A DNA stretch of 48,649 nt, from the NCBI GenBank assembly GCA_002398405.1, contig DGYN01000052.1:1-48649 (forward strand), written 5' to 3'. Source of the DNA: Caulobacteraceae bacterium UBA5005. Lineage in GTDB: Bacteria > Pseudomonadota > Alphaproteobacteria > Caulobacterales > Caulobacteraceae. Below the pieces are notes generated by a model. The model was not told the origin of the DNA. It worked only from the letters and a program-made list of their open reading frames with translations, and ran no database searches. Position numbers and translations under genes: made by a program. Of the stretch, positions 30,058 through 36,423 are shown in pieces (the stretch's first letter is position 1; the number at the start of each line of letters is the position of its first letter).

Positions 30058-30836
30058 CGCTTTCTATCGAGGGCCCAGGTGCGGATGGTCTCGAAGTGAG
30101 AGCCGGTCCAGCCCTGGGCCATCACGGTTATGCACCCCTCGTCCCATTCGATGATGTTGAAGCCGGCGGGCTGACCGCGTTCGCGGCGCGAGAGCGTCGC
30201 CGCGCCGATGGCGATCGTGCGCTTGTCTTCCGGCGGCAAGGCGTGGGCGAAGGCGGTGTGGACGTGGCCGGTGAGGATGGCGTCGACGCCCCGGCGGGCG
30301 AGGATGCCGACGGCCATGGAGCCGCCGCGTACATTGCCGGTCATCGGGCCGCCGGTGACCTCCATCAAGGGGTGGTGGCAGAGGACGATGCGGAAGGCGC
30401 CCTCGGGCGCCGCTTTCAATTCATCGCCAGCGACCCGCGCCTGGTCGGGCCAGACCGACCCCTTTGACCAGTTGAGCCTCACCTGGGTGCCGCGGGCGGA
30501 GTTAAAGGCGCGGGCCGAGAAGCCCGGGGCATCGTGGCGGGTCAGCCAGGGATCTCCGAAGGCCTGCTTGTAGCGGGCGAAGGGGGAGAACAGCCTGCCC
30601 GGCGTCGCATAGGGAACATCGTGATTGCCGGGGGTGAGCAAGGTCGGGCCCGGCAGGGCGCGGACGAAGGCGGCGGCTGCGTCAAACTCGTCCTGGCGGC
30701 CGAACTGGGTGATGTCGCCGGTGATGGCGATCAGGTCGAAGGCCTCGTTCTGGGCAAGATTCAGGACCGCCTCGACGGCGTCCTTGTTCTCGCAGCCGAA
30801 GTGGATGTCCGACAGGTGCAGGATGCGGCCCGCCAT
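30054..30836 (-). CDS. Metallophosphoesterase, CpdA/class III-like
   Basis: 260 residues with the calcineurin-like motif set: LSDIHFG, AITGDITQFG, TPGNHDVPY, VLCHHPLM and LTGHVHTAF. These give the dinuclear metal centre; the H-x-L-S-D-I-H start resembles cyclic-nucleotide phosphodiesterase CpdA, but the substrate is not certain. The ATG at 30836 overlaps the stop of the lipid-kinase gene by TGATG, so the two are co-translated. It is the last gene of a three-gene unit headed by a sigma-T-type promoter at 32133-32157. Confidence 0.9.
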   Translation of the reverse strand: MAGRILHLSDIHFGCENKDAVEAVLNLAQNEAFDLIAITGDITQFGRQDEFDAAAAFVRALPGPTLLTPGNHDVPYATPGRLFSPFARYKQAFGDPWLTRHDAPGFSARAFNSARGTQVRLNWSKGSVWPDQARVAGDELKAAPEGAFRIVLCHHPLMEVTGGPMTGNVRGGSMAVGILARRGVDAILTGHVHTAFAHALPPEDKRTIAIGAATLSRRERGQPAGFNIIEWDEGCITVMAQGWTGSHFETIRTWALDRKR

Positions 30837-31747
30837 CAGACCTTTTCCTCCAGCTCCGTGTGGGGCGCCAGAGCCCGGAAGGCCCGCGCGTTGAAACTGA
30901 ACTCGGCCGAGCGGCCAAGGCGCACGGGCTCGCCGTCGATAAGGGCGGGAAGCGCGAAATTGGCCCAGACCTTGCCCCTGCGGGCACGGCCGACACTGAC
31001 CGCCGGATCGTCCCGCCAGTCGCCCACCAGGCGCGAGACGATGACCCTGGCCCCCACGCGCAGGGCCTCGGCCGGGGAGTGCGGATCGATGGCGGCGATC
31101 TCCATCCAGCGGTCGTCCTCGGCCATGACCTTGGAGATCATGGGGCACATCAGGGTGACCGACTGGCTCTTGGCGGCCACCCCGCCTTCCAGCTGGAAGC
31201 GGACGCGGCCGGCGAAGGCGCGGCGGTAGGCGTTGACGGCCTTTTGCAGGGCGTCGGCGAGCCGGCGTTCGCGGGCGGCCTCGCGGGCAGGAGCGAAGAG
31301 GGCGGTCGCGCCCACCATGGCCGCCACATAGAAGGTGTGGCCGCCGATCGTCCCGCCGCCGACATCGCGCGCCACGCCGTGGGTGAGGGCGGCGGCCAGC
31401 GCGTCCTGCCAGATCGCCTCCCCGTAGAGGGCCTTGGGCAGCATGTTCATGGTTCCGCCCGGCAGGGGGGCGAGGAGAGGCCCCCTGGGTCCGAAGACCT
31501 CGGCGGCGGAGCGGGCGGTGCCGTCGCCCGCCAGGATGACGACGAGGTCTGGCTTGGCCTTTTTGGCCCGGGCCAGCGCCGCGCCGACCTCGGCGGGTTC
31601 GACCTCGGAGATATTGGCGGTGAGGCCCTGGGCCTCGAAGATCGCGGACATCTCCTGCGCGGACGCGGGTCCGCAGCGGCCCGCGCGCAGGTTGATGATC
31701 GCCTCGATCCTGCGAAGGGGCGGCCTCTTGGTCGTCTTCGCCCCCAC
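30836..31747 (-). CDS. Diacylglycerol/lipid kinase family protein
   Basis: 303 residues. The DAGK catalytic signature is clear: IEAIINLRAG at the start, VVILAGDGTARSAAE for the nucleotide site, and PLPGGTMNML. The C-terminal beta domain holds LIDGEPVRLGRSAEFSFNARAFRALAP. Relatives phosphorylate diacylglycerol, sphingoid lipids or undecaprenol-type lipids; the substrate here is unknown. It starts at a GTG, 12 bases after the small membrane protein gene, and overlaps the metallophosphoesterase gene. Stress control is inferred from the promoter ahead of the first gene. Confidence 0.9.
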   Translation of the reverse strand: MGAKTTKRPPLRRIEAIINLRAGRCGPASAQEMSAIFEAQGLTANISEVEPAEVGAALARAKKAKPDLVVILAGDGTARSAAEVFGPRGPLLAPLPGGTMNMLPKALYGEAIWQDALAAALTHGVARDVGGGTIGGHTFYVAAMVGATALFAPAREAARERRLADALQKAVNAYRRAFAGRVRFQLEGGVAAKSQSVTLMCPMISKVMAEDDRWMEIAAIDPHSPAEALRVGARVIVSRLVGDWRDDPAVSVGRARRGKVWANFALPALIDGEPVRLGRSAEFSFNARAFRALAPHTELEEKV

Positions 31748-31759
31748 GGGGAATCTTCC

Positions 31760-32101
31760 TTAGTTGCGCTCGGCGAGCTCAGCGCCCTTATCACGGATCG
31801 CGGCGCCGGCGTCACGGGCCGCGTCGCCGGCGGAAAGCACGGCTTCCTCGACCACGGGCTGGGCCTGGGCGGCGGCGGCGTTGAGACTGGCGTCGGCGAC
31901 TTCGCCACCGTCGGAGAACGAGCCCTTGGTGGCGGCAAGGGTGATCAGGGCGGCGCCGGCGGCGGCCAGAACGAACAGGCCCGACATCAGAACCGGGTGG
32001 CGCTTGCGGGCGGCGCGCTCGTCGCGGCGGCCGCGGCGGTAGGCCTCATCGATATCGGGAGCGGTGGCGGCTTCGGACGGTCTGCGGATCCAGAATGGCA
32101 T
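31760..32101 (-). CDS. Small single-span membrane protein, first gene of the lipid kinase operon
   Basis: 113 residues, not recognised. A basic cytoplasmic-looking N-terminus (DEAYRRGRRDERAARKRHP), one membrane helix (VLMSGLFVLAAAGAALITLAA), then an Ala/Asp-rich amphipathic tail (VLSAGDAARDAGAAIRDKGAELAERN) that resembles LEA- or YtxH-like stress proteins. An exact EcfG-type promoter lies 32 bases upstream and ACGAGG precedes the ATG. Spacing of 12 bases to the lipid kinase gene implies one operon. Confidence 0.78.
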   Translation of the reverse strand: MPFWIRRPSEAATAPDIDEAYRRGRRDERAARKRHPVLMSGLFVLAAAGAALITLAATKGSFSDGGEVADASLNAAAAQAQPVVEEAVLSAGDAARDAGAAIRDKGAELAERN

Positions 32102-32132
32102 GGCGGGCCTCGTTAACGGTTGTGCTCAAGCT

Positions 32133-32157
32133 AACGGTCCCGGGATGGCCGGGTTCC
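32133..32157 (-). promoter_or_regulatory. Sigma-T/EcfG-type promoter of the lipid kinase operon
   Basis: On the minus strand GGAAC (32157-32153), 16-base spacer, CGTT (32136-32133). Exact consensus. The start codon of the first gene is at 32101. Confidence 0.8.
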
Positions 32158-32385
32158 CGCCTTGAGACGTTCTTTGGGCATAAGGAAAGGGCGGTCCGTT
32201 TGAACGGGCCGCCCATAAAGTCTTTGCATCATCGAGAATGGGGTTGCGGAGGCAGCTAGCTGGGCAATGCCAGCCTAAGTCGGGGGGGCGTCGCCGCCTC
32301 CGCAATGACCAAACCCCCTAGGGACTGCATCGGTTCCGCCACAGGTGAAAATTTTTTTCGCCTCTCAAGCGAACAGGCGGCAAGC
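32158..32385. other. Gene-free structured region between divergent stress promoters
   Basis: No convincing gene. Two strong inverted repeats are present. At 32189-32213, GGGCGG-t-CCGTT pairs with AACGG-g-CCGCCC. At 32244-32305 a 62-base element is closed by TTGCGGAGGC and GCCTCCGCAA, with an inner CTGGC/GCCAG stem (CTGGGCAATGCCAG). A run of seven T follows at 32350-32356 on the plus strand. It could encode a small RNA or hold a terminator; nothing here proves transcription. Confidence 0.45.
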
Positions 32386-32411
32386 GGAACGGTGGAGGCC
32401 AGGCCGGCGTT
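32386..32411 (+). promoter_or_regulatory. Sigma-T/EcfG-type promoter of a small membrane protein gene
   Basis: GGAAC at 32386-32390, 17-base spacer, CGTT at 32408-32411. AAGGAG and the ATG at 32443 follow at normal distances. Confidence 0.8.
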
Positions 32412-32442
32412 TGGCTGGAAACGAGAACAAGGAGTTTGGTCC

Positions 32443-32694
32443 ATGGCTTACGAAACAGATCGGCCCGAAGTGGTGCGCGCGACCAAGGCTCGTCAGGGGT
32501 CCTGGGGGCGGCACATCTTTTGGGTTCTGGTGATATCGACTGTCCTGGCGGCCATCGCTTTGCTGGCCAGCTGGGCGATCAATACCCCCAGGCTTGAAGG
32601 CGAAGGCGGACAGACCCGCGCCGCGCCCACCGTCGCCCACCAGTTCAGCTCGCCTGAACCGGTGGCGCAACAGACCTCGCCGCTTCGGCCCTAG
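32443..32694 (+). CDS. Small single-span membrane protein under a stress promoter
   Basis: 83 residues, not recognised. The basic N-terminus (ETDRPEVVRATKARQGSWGRH) precedes one membrane helix (IFWVLVISTVLAAIALLASWAI) and a Gln/Pro/Thr-rich tail of about 30 residues, presumably periplasmic. AAGGAG lies 8 bases before the ATG at 32443. It converges on the second DUF1328 gene with a 4-base overlap, the same geometry as the first DUF1328 gene with the metallophosphoesterase gene. Confidence 0.77.
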   Translation: MAYETDRPEVVRATKARQGSWGRHIFWVLVISTVLAAIALLASWAINTPRLEGEGGQTRAAPTVAHQFSSPEPVAQQTSPLRP

Positions 32695-32864
32695 ACCACG
32701 GAATCGCCGCGGAAGGCGCGGATCACGAAGCTGACGACGAGCAGCGCCAGGAAGATCAGGAACAGGACCTTGGCGATAACCGCGGCCGCGCCCGCCAGAC
32801 CGACGAAACCGAAATAACCCGCGATCAGCGCGAGGATCGCAAAGAGGATGGCCCAACCGAGCAT
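32691..32864 (-). CDS. DUF1328 small membrane protein (YtjA-like), copy 2
   Basis: 57 residues: MLGWAILFAILALIAGYFGFVGLAG, then AVIAKVLFLIFLALLVVSFVIRAF. It is clearly paralogous to the protein at 29887. The ATG at 32864 (after CGGAGAT) is preferred to a longer frame starting at 32921, because that frame would begin inside the promoter. A GGCGCC-aaaa-GGCGCC hairpin (32888-32903) sits in its leader. Confidence 0.9.
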   Translation of the reverse strand: MLGWAILFAILALIAGYFGFVGLAGAAAVIAKVLFLIFLALLVVSFVIRAFRGDSVV

Positions 32865-32919
32865 CTTCTTATCTCCGAATGAGTGAGGGCGCCAAAAGGC
32901 GCCTTCCATGACCTCAGAC

Positions 32920-32944
32920 AACGCAAGCTTGAGCGCCCTGTTCC
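32920..32944 (-). promoter_or_regulatory. Sigma-T/EcfG-type promoter of the second DUF1328 gene
   Basis: On the minus strand GGAAC (32944-32940), 16-base spacer, CGTT (32923-32920). Exact consensus, 56 bases upstream of the ATG, with a leader hairpin in between. Confidence 0.8.
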
Positions 32945-32967
32945 GATTCCCCCTTGCGGACTCGTAA

Positions 32968-32982
32968 TGTTATTTCATAACA
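32968..32982. promoter_or_regulatory. Zur-type operator upstream of the znuD-like receptor gene
   Basis: TGTTAT-TTC-ATAACA, a perfect 6+3+6 palindrome within AATGTTATTTCATAACACAT. This is close to the alphaproteobacterial Zur box (core TGTTATNNNATAACA as I recall it). It lies 28 bases before the receptor start and would give repression when zinc is plentiful. Confidence 0.75.
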
Positions 32983-33009
32983 CATCGCCGTCACTGGATG
33001 GAGGCGTGG

Positions 33010-34929
33010 GTGCGCAAGGCAGGTCTGTTCGCCGGGGTGGTCATGATGGCCGCGACCCCCGCTCTTTCGCAGGAAGCCGCTGTCAAGGAGCTGGTGGTCA
33101 CCGGCTCGCCCTATGCGGTGTCCATCGACAGCGCCGCCACCCACGTCGAGGTCCTGCGCCGCAGCGCGCTGGAAACCGCGCAGCCGGCGGGGCTGGGAGA
33201 CGCCCTGGCGGGGGTTCCGGGGCTTCGGTCCAGCGCCTATGGGCCAGGGGCGTCGCGGCCGATCATCCGGGGGCAGACGGGGCCGCGTGTCCTTATCCTG
33301 CAGAACGGCGTCGGCCTGGTCGACGCCTCCAGCCTGTCTCCCGACCACGCGGTGGCGGCGGACGCGGCGGGGTCGCAGCGCATCGAGATCCTGCGCGGTC
33401 CCTCGACCCTGGCCTATGGCGGCTCGGCGATCGGAGGGGTGGTCAATGTCATCGATGACCGGATCGCCCAGGACAGGCCGGACAAGGCGTTCAGTGGGCG
33501 GGCCTCGACGAGTTTGGGCGGGCCCGGCGAGGCGTTCGGCGCCGCGGGAGGGGTGGCCGCCGGGCTGGGCGGCCTGGTGCTGACCGCGGACGCGAGCGGC
33601 CATGAGAGCGGCGACTATGCGACCCCTGGCGGAGTCCAGCGCAACACCGATGTGGCGTTCCTGAGCTATGGCGCGGGCGCCTCGGTGGTGGGTGAGAACG
33701 GCCATGTGGGTCTGGGGATCAAGCGCACCGAGACCCTCTATGGCGTGCCCTTTGAGCCGGTCCCCGGCGGTGAAGGGCCGGTGGCCATCGATCTGGAGCA
33801 GACGCGCTACGACCTGCGCGGCGAGCGGGCGTTTGAGCGTGGGCCGTTCGAGAGGGCGCGCCTGTCGGTGGGGCATGCGGACTATGAACACCGGGAAGAG
33901 GACGTCGCGAGCGGCGAGATTCATACGCGCTTCCTGTCGGACGGGACGGAGGGGCGGGTCGAGCTGATCCAGAGGCCGCGCGACGGCTGGCAGGGCGCGA
34001 TCGGCGTCCAGGGCCTGGCCCGGGACCTGGAAGCGATCGGCGAGGAGGCCTTCATCCCGGCCTCGACCATCCGGGAGGCGGGACTTTTCGTCCTGCAGCG
34101 GCGCGATTTCGGAGGATGGGGGCTGGAGGGCGGCCTTCGCGCCGACCGCCGCTCGATCGAGACGCTGGCGTCCGGGCGAGTGGCCTTTGACAATCTGTCG
34201 GGGTCGGCGGCGGTGTTCTGGCGGCCGGCGGAGGGAGCGTTCCTGGCCCTGGTGTTGGCGCGCAACGCCCGCGCCCCCACCGAGTTCGAGCTCTACGCCG
34301 ACGGGCCTCACCCGGGAACGGGAGCCTTCGAGCTGGGCGATGCGGCCCTGACCTCGGAGGCCGTCACCTCGGTGGAGACGACGGCGCGCTGGCGCGGGGG
34401 GCGCTGGCGGATCGAGGGGCATGTCTTCGGGGCGGCCTATGACGGCTATATCGACCAGCGGCCGACCGGGGAGCAGGAGGATGGCCTGCCGGTGTTCCGT
34501 TTTGTCCAGACCGGCGCCCGGTTCGTTGGCGCAGAGGCTGAGGCGGGCGTCGATCTTGGGCGGGGATTTGGGCTCGATATCGCGGCCGATTACGTCAACG
34601 CCAGTTCAGATCTCGGCGCCATCGCGCGGATGCCGCCGGCCTCGGTGACAGCGAGGCTCACCTATCGCGGCGCCCGGCTCGAGGCCTATGGGGAGGTGCG
34701 GCGCGTGCAGGGTCAAAACCGCCTGGCGCCCTTCGAAACCGCCACCCCCGGACACACCCTGCTGGAGGCCCGGATAAGCTGGCGGCCCAGGGGGGATGAG
34801 GGCCCGGCATTCTATTTGGAGGGCCGCAATCTGACCGATCAGACGGCCCGTGAGCACGTCTCTTTCCTGAAGGACATCGTGGTTCAACCCGGTCGAACCC
34901 TGCGGGCCGGGGTCGCCGCCCATTTTTGA
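33010..34929 (+). CDS. TonB-dependent outer membrane receptor, ZnuD-like (zinc uptake)
   Basis: About 639 residues. A signal peptide (VRKAGLFAGVVMMAATPALSQE) is followed by the TonB-box-like KELVVTGSP, then the plug with GASRPIIRGQTGPRVLILQNG, SLSPDHAVAADAAGSQRIEILRGPSTLAYGGSAIGGVVNVID. This plug pattern and the barrel end AREHVSFLKDIVVQPGRTLRAGV are those of the ZnuD branch. I place the start at the GTG 33010 because GGAGG sits 5 bases before it; the ATG at 32998 lacks a ribosome site and would add only four residues. The Zur box upstream supports zinc as the cargo. Confidence 0.88.
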   Translation: MRKAGLFAGVVMMAATPALSQEAAVKELVVTGSPYAVSIDSAATHVEVLRRSALETAQPAGLGDALAGVPGLRSSAYGPGASRPIIRGQTGPRVLILQNGVGLVDASSLSPDHAVAADAAGSQRIEILRGPSTLAYGGSAIGGVVNVIDDRIAQDRPDKAFSGRASTSLGGPGEAFGAAGGVAAGLGGLVLTADASGHESGDYATPGGVQRNTDVAFLSYGAGASVVGENGHVGLGIKRTETLYGVPFEPVPGGEGPVAIDLEQTRYDLRGERAFERGPFERARLSVGHADYEHREEDVASGEIHTRFLSDGTEGRVELIQRPRDGWQGAIGVQGLARDLEAIGEEAFIPASTIREAGLFVLQRRDFGGWGLEGGLRADRRSIETLASGRVAFDNLSGSAAVFWRPAEGAFLALVLARNARAPTEFELYADGPHPGTGAFELGDAALTSEAVTSVETTARWRGGRWRIEGHVFGAAYDGYIDQRPTGEQEDGLPVFRFVQTGARFVGAEAEAGVDLGRGFGLDIAADYVNASSDLGAIARMPPASVTARLTYRGARLEAYGEVRRVQGQNRLAPFETATPGHTLLEARISWRPRGDEGPAFYLEGRNLTDQTAREHVSFLKDIVVQPGRTLRAGVAAHF

Positions 34930-35006
34930 CACATCGTCAGCCGTTTGCTCCGACCCGCGTCCTCGGCTAGATAGCGCGACCTTTTTTGCGAAGAGACGAA
35001 GTTCCG

Positions 35007-35807
35007 ATGGTTAAAGACGCCCCCTTGCCGCCCGGCGAAGTGACCGGCAACGCACCGTTCTACAGCAAGCCTGAGCCGCTGAATCCGCAGGAGCACGGGA
35101 AGCTGGGTCTGCTCAATGACCCCAACCCCTATGACTTCGGCCAGACGCAGCACTTCGTGCCCGTTCTCGCCACCGAGTTTCTCCAGGCGGCCTGCAGCTA
35201 TCCGATCATCTTCGCCGGCGAGGAGTTCATTCCTCTGGCGGTGATGGGGGTCAATGACGGCGAGAACCTGTTTTACGAAGATGGGGTGATCAAGGGCGAA
35301 AGCTATCTGCCGGCCTATATGCGCCGCTACCCCTTCATCGTCGCCGCCGACCAGACCGGCGAGCGGATGGTGGTCTGCATCGACCGCCCCTCGCGCCTGA
35401 TCGGTGAAAATCCGGATCATCCGTTCTTCGTGAACGGCGAGCTTTCGGACTACTCCAAGCACTGCATCCAGTTCTGCGAGAACTTCGAAATGGATCGCGG
35501 CCGCACCACGGTGATGATCGAAAGGCTGAAAGAGCTCGACCTCTTCGCCCTGCGCGAGGCCACATTCCAGCCGCCCACCGCGCCCGGCGCGCCGCCGGCC
35601 GAACCGCAGAAGGTGGCCGCCTTCATGGCCGTTTCGGAAGAGAAGCTGAACGCGCTTCCGGCCGATGTCTTCCTGGAACTGCGGGACAAGGGTTATCTGC
35701 TGGTGATCTATGCGCACCTGACCTCGCTCTCCCATTGGGACCGGCTGGTCGGCATGTCGATCACCCGCCGGATCAAGGCCCAAGAGCAAAAGGCCAAGAA
35801 GAACTAG
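35007..35807 (+). CDS. SapC family protein
   Basis: 266 residues. The family pattern is plain: HFVPVLATEFLQAACSYPIIFAG, NLFYEDGVIKGESYLPAYMRRYPFIVAAD, MVVCIDRPSRLIGENPDHPFFVNGELSDYSK and a C-terminal LLVIYAHLTSLSHWDRLV. SapC was named in Campylobacter S-layer export, but in Caulobacterales these proteins often sit beside TonB receptors, as here, and their role is not known. The ATG at 35007 is preferred; the frame is open from 34986. REPIN copy C starts directly after its stop. Confidence 0.9.
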   Translation: MVKDAPLPPGEVTGNAPFYSKPEPLNPQEHGKLGLLNDPNPYDFGQTQHFVPVLATEFLQAACSYPIIFAGEEFIPLAVMGVNDGENLFYEDGVIKGESYLPAYMRRYPFIVAADQTGERMVVCIDRPSRLIGENPDHPFFVNGELSDYSKHCIQFCENFEMDRGRTTVMIERLKELDLFALREATFQPPTAPGAPPAEPQKVAAFMAVSEEKLNALPADVFLELRDKGYLLVIYAHLTSLSHWDRLVGMSITRRIKAQEQKAKKN

Positions 35808-35808
35808 C

Positions 35809-35917
35809 GGGGACATGTACCCTTAGGTACGTGTCCCCTGACCCCTGGCGGGCCGAGACTCAGGCCGGTGGCTCGGCCAAGACCATCGGGGGACACGTAC
35901 CGGAGGTACATGTCCCC
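35809..35917. repeat. Two-hairpin REPIN-like element, copy C
   Basis: Hairpin 1 spans 35809-35838 (GGGGACATGTACC, loop, GGTACGTGTCCCC) and hairpin 2 spans 35889-35917 (GGGGACACGTACC, loop, GGTACATGTCCCC). It is 109 bases long, the same as copy A, with a related spacer. It starts one base after the sapC TAG, and its second half forms the last codons of ogt on the other strand. Confidence 0.88.
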
Positions 35918-36423
35918 TCGTGCGCCAGCAGCCAGCGCTTGCGTTCCAGGCCGCCGCCGTAGCCGGTGAGCGATCCGTTCGCGCCGATCACCCGGTGGCA
36001 GGGAACGACGATGCCGACGGGGTTGGCCCCGTTGGCGAGGCCGACCGCGCGGACGGCCTTGGGCTTGCCTAGCCTGGCGGCGAGGGCGCCGTAGCTTAGG
36101 GTCTTGCCCGGCGGGATATCGGTGAGGGCCCGCCAGACAGCGCGCTGAAAATCGGTGCCCGCCGTTTTCCAGGCGACCTCTGAAAGCGCGGCGGCGTCGC
36201 CGGCGAAATAGGCGTCCAAGGCCTGGCGGATCGCGAGCGGCGCCTGCCCTTCCTCAAGGGTCCGCATCCCGTAGTGGCGTTTCAGCAGCCTCTGCATCCG
36301 CGCCTGATGGTCGATGAAGTCCAAGGCGCGCAGGACCTCATCCTCATCGACGACCAGCAGAATCTCGCCGATCGGCGAGGCGTAGCGGTCGAGGATGAGC
36401 CGTTCAGGCGGCGCGGCGGGCAT
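35860..36423 (-). CDS. ogt: Methylated-DNA--protein-cysteine methyltransferase
   Basis: This suicide enzyme removes O6-methyl groups from guanine onto its own Cys. 187 residues; the acceptor is C142 in VVPCHRVIGANGSLTGYGGGLERK. The DNA-binding helix region reads FQRAVWRALTDIPPGKTLSYGALA. The normal end of the family (KRWLLAHE) is followed by about 18 residues (GTCTSGTCPP...) encoded by REPIN copy C and its spacer, which also supplies the stop codon. The gene overlaps the upstream ada-alkA gene by 20 bases, so the two repair genes are coupled. Confidence 0.94.
   Translation of the reverse strand: MPAAPPERLILDRYASPIGEILLVVDEDEVLRALDFIDHQARMQRLLKRHYGMRTLEEGQAPLAIRQALDAYFAGDAAALSEVAWKTAGTDFQRAVWRALTDIPPGKTLSYGALAARLGKPKAVRAVGLANGANPVGIVVPCHRVIGANGSLTGYGGGLERKRWLLAHEGTCTSGTCPPMVLAEPPA

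Noticed and set aside
35860..35892. CTSGTC motif at the end of Ogt as a metal or redox site
   Set aside because: These residues are simply the translation of the REPIN hairpin; the same peptide appears when other copies are read in that frame.
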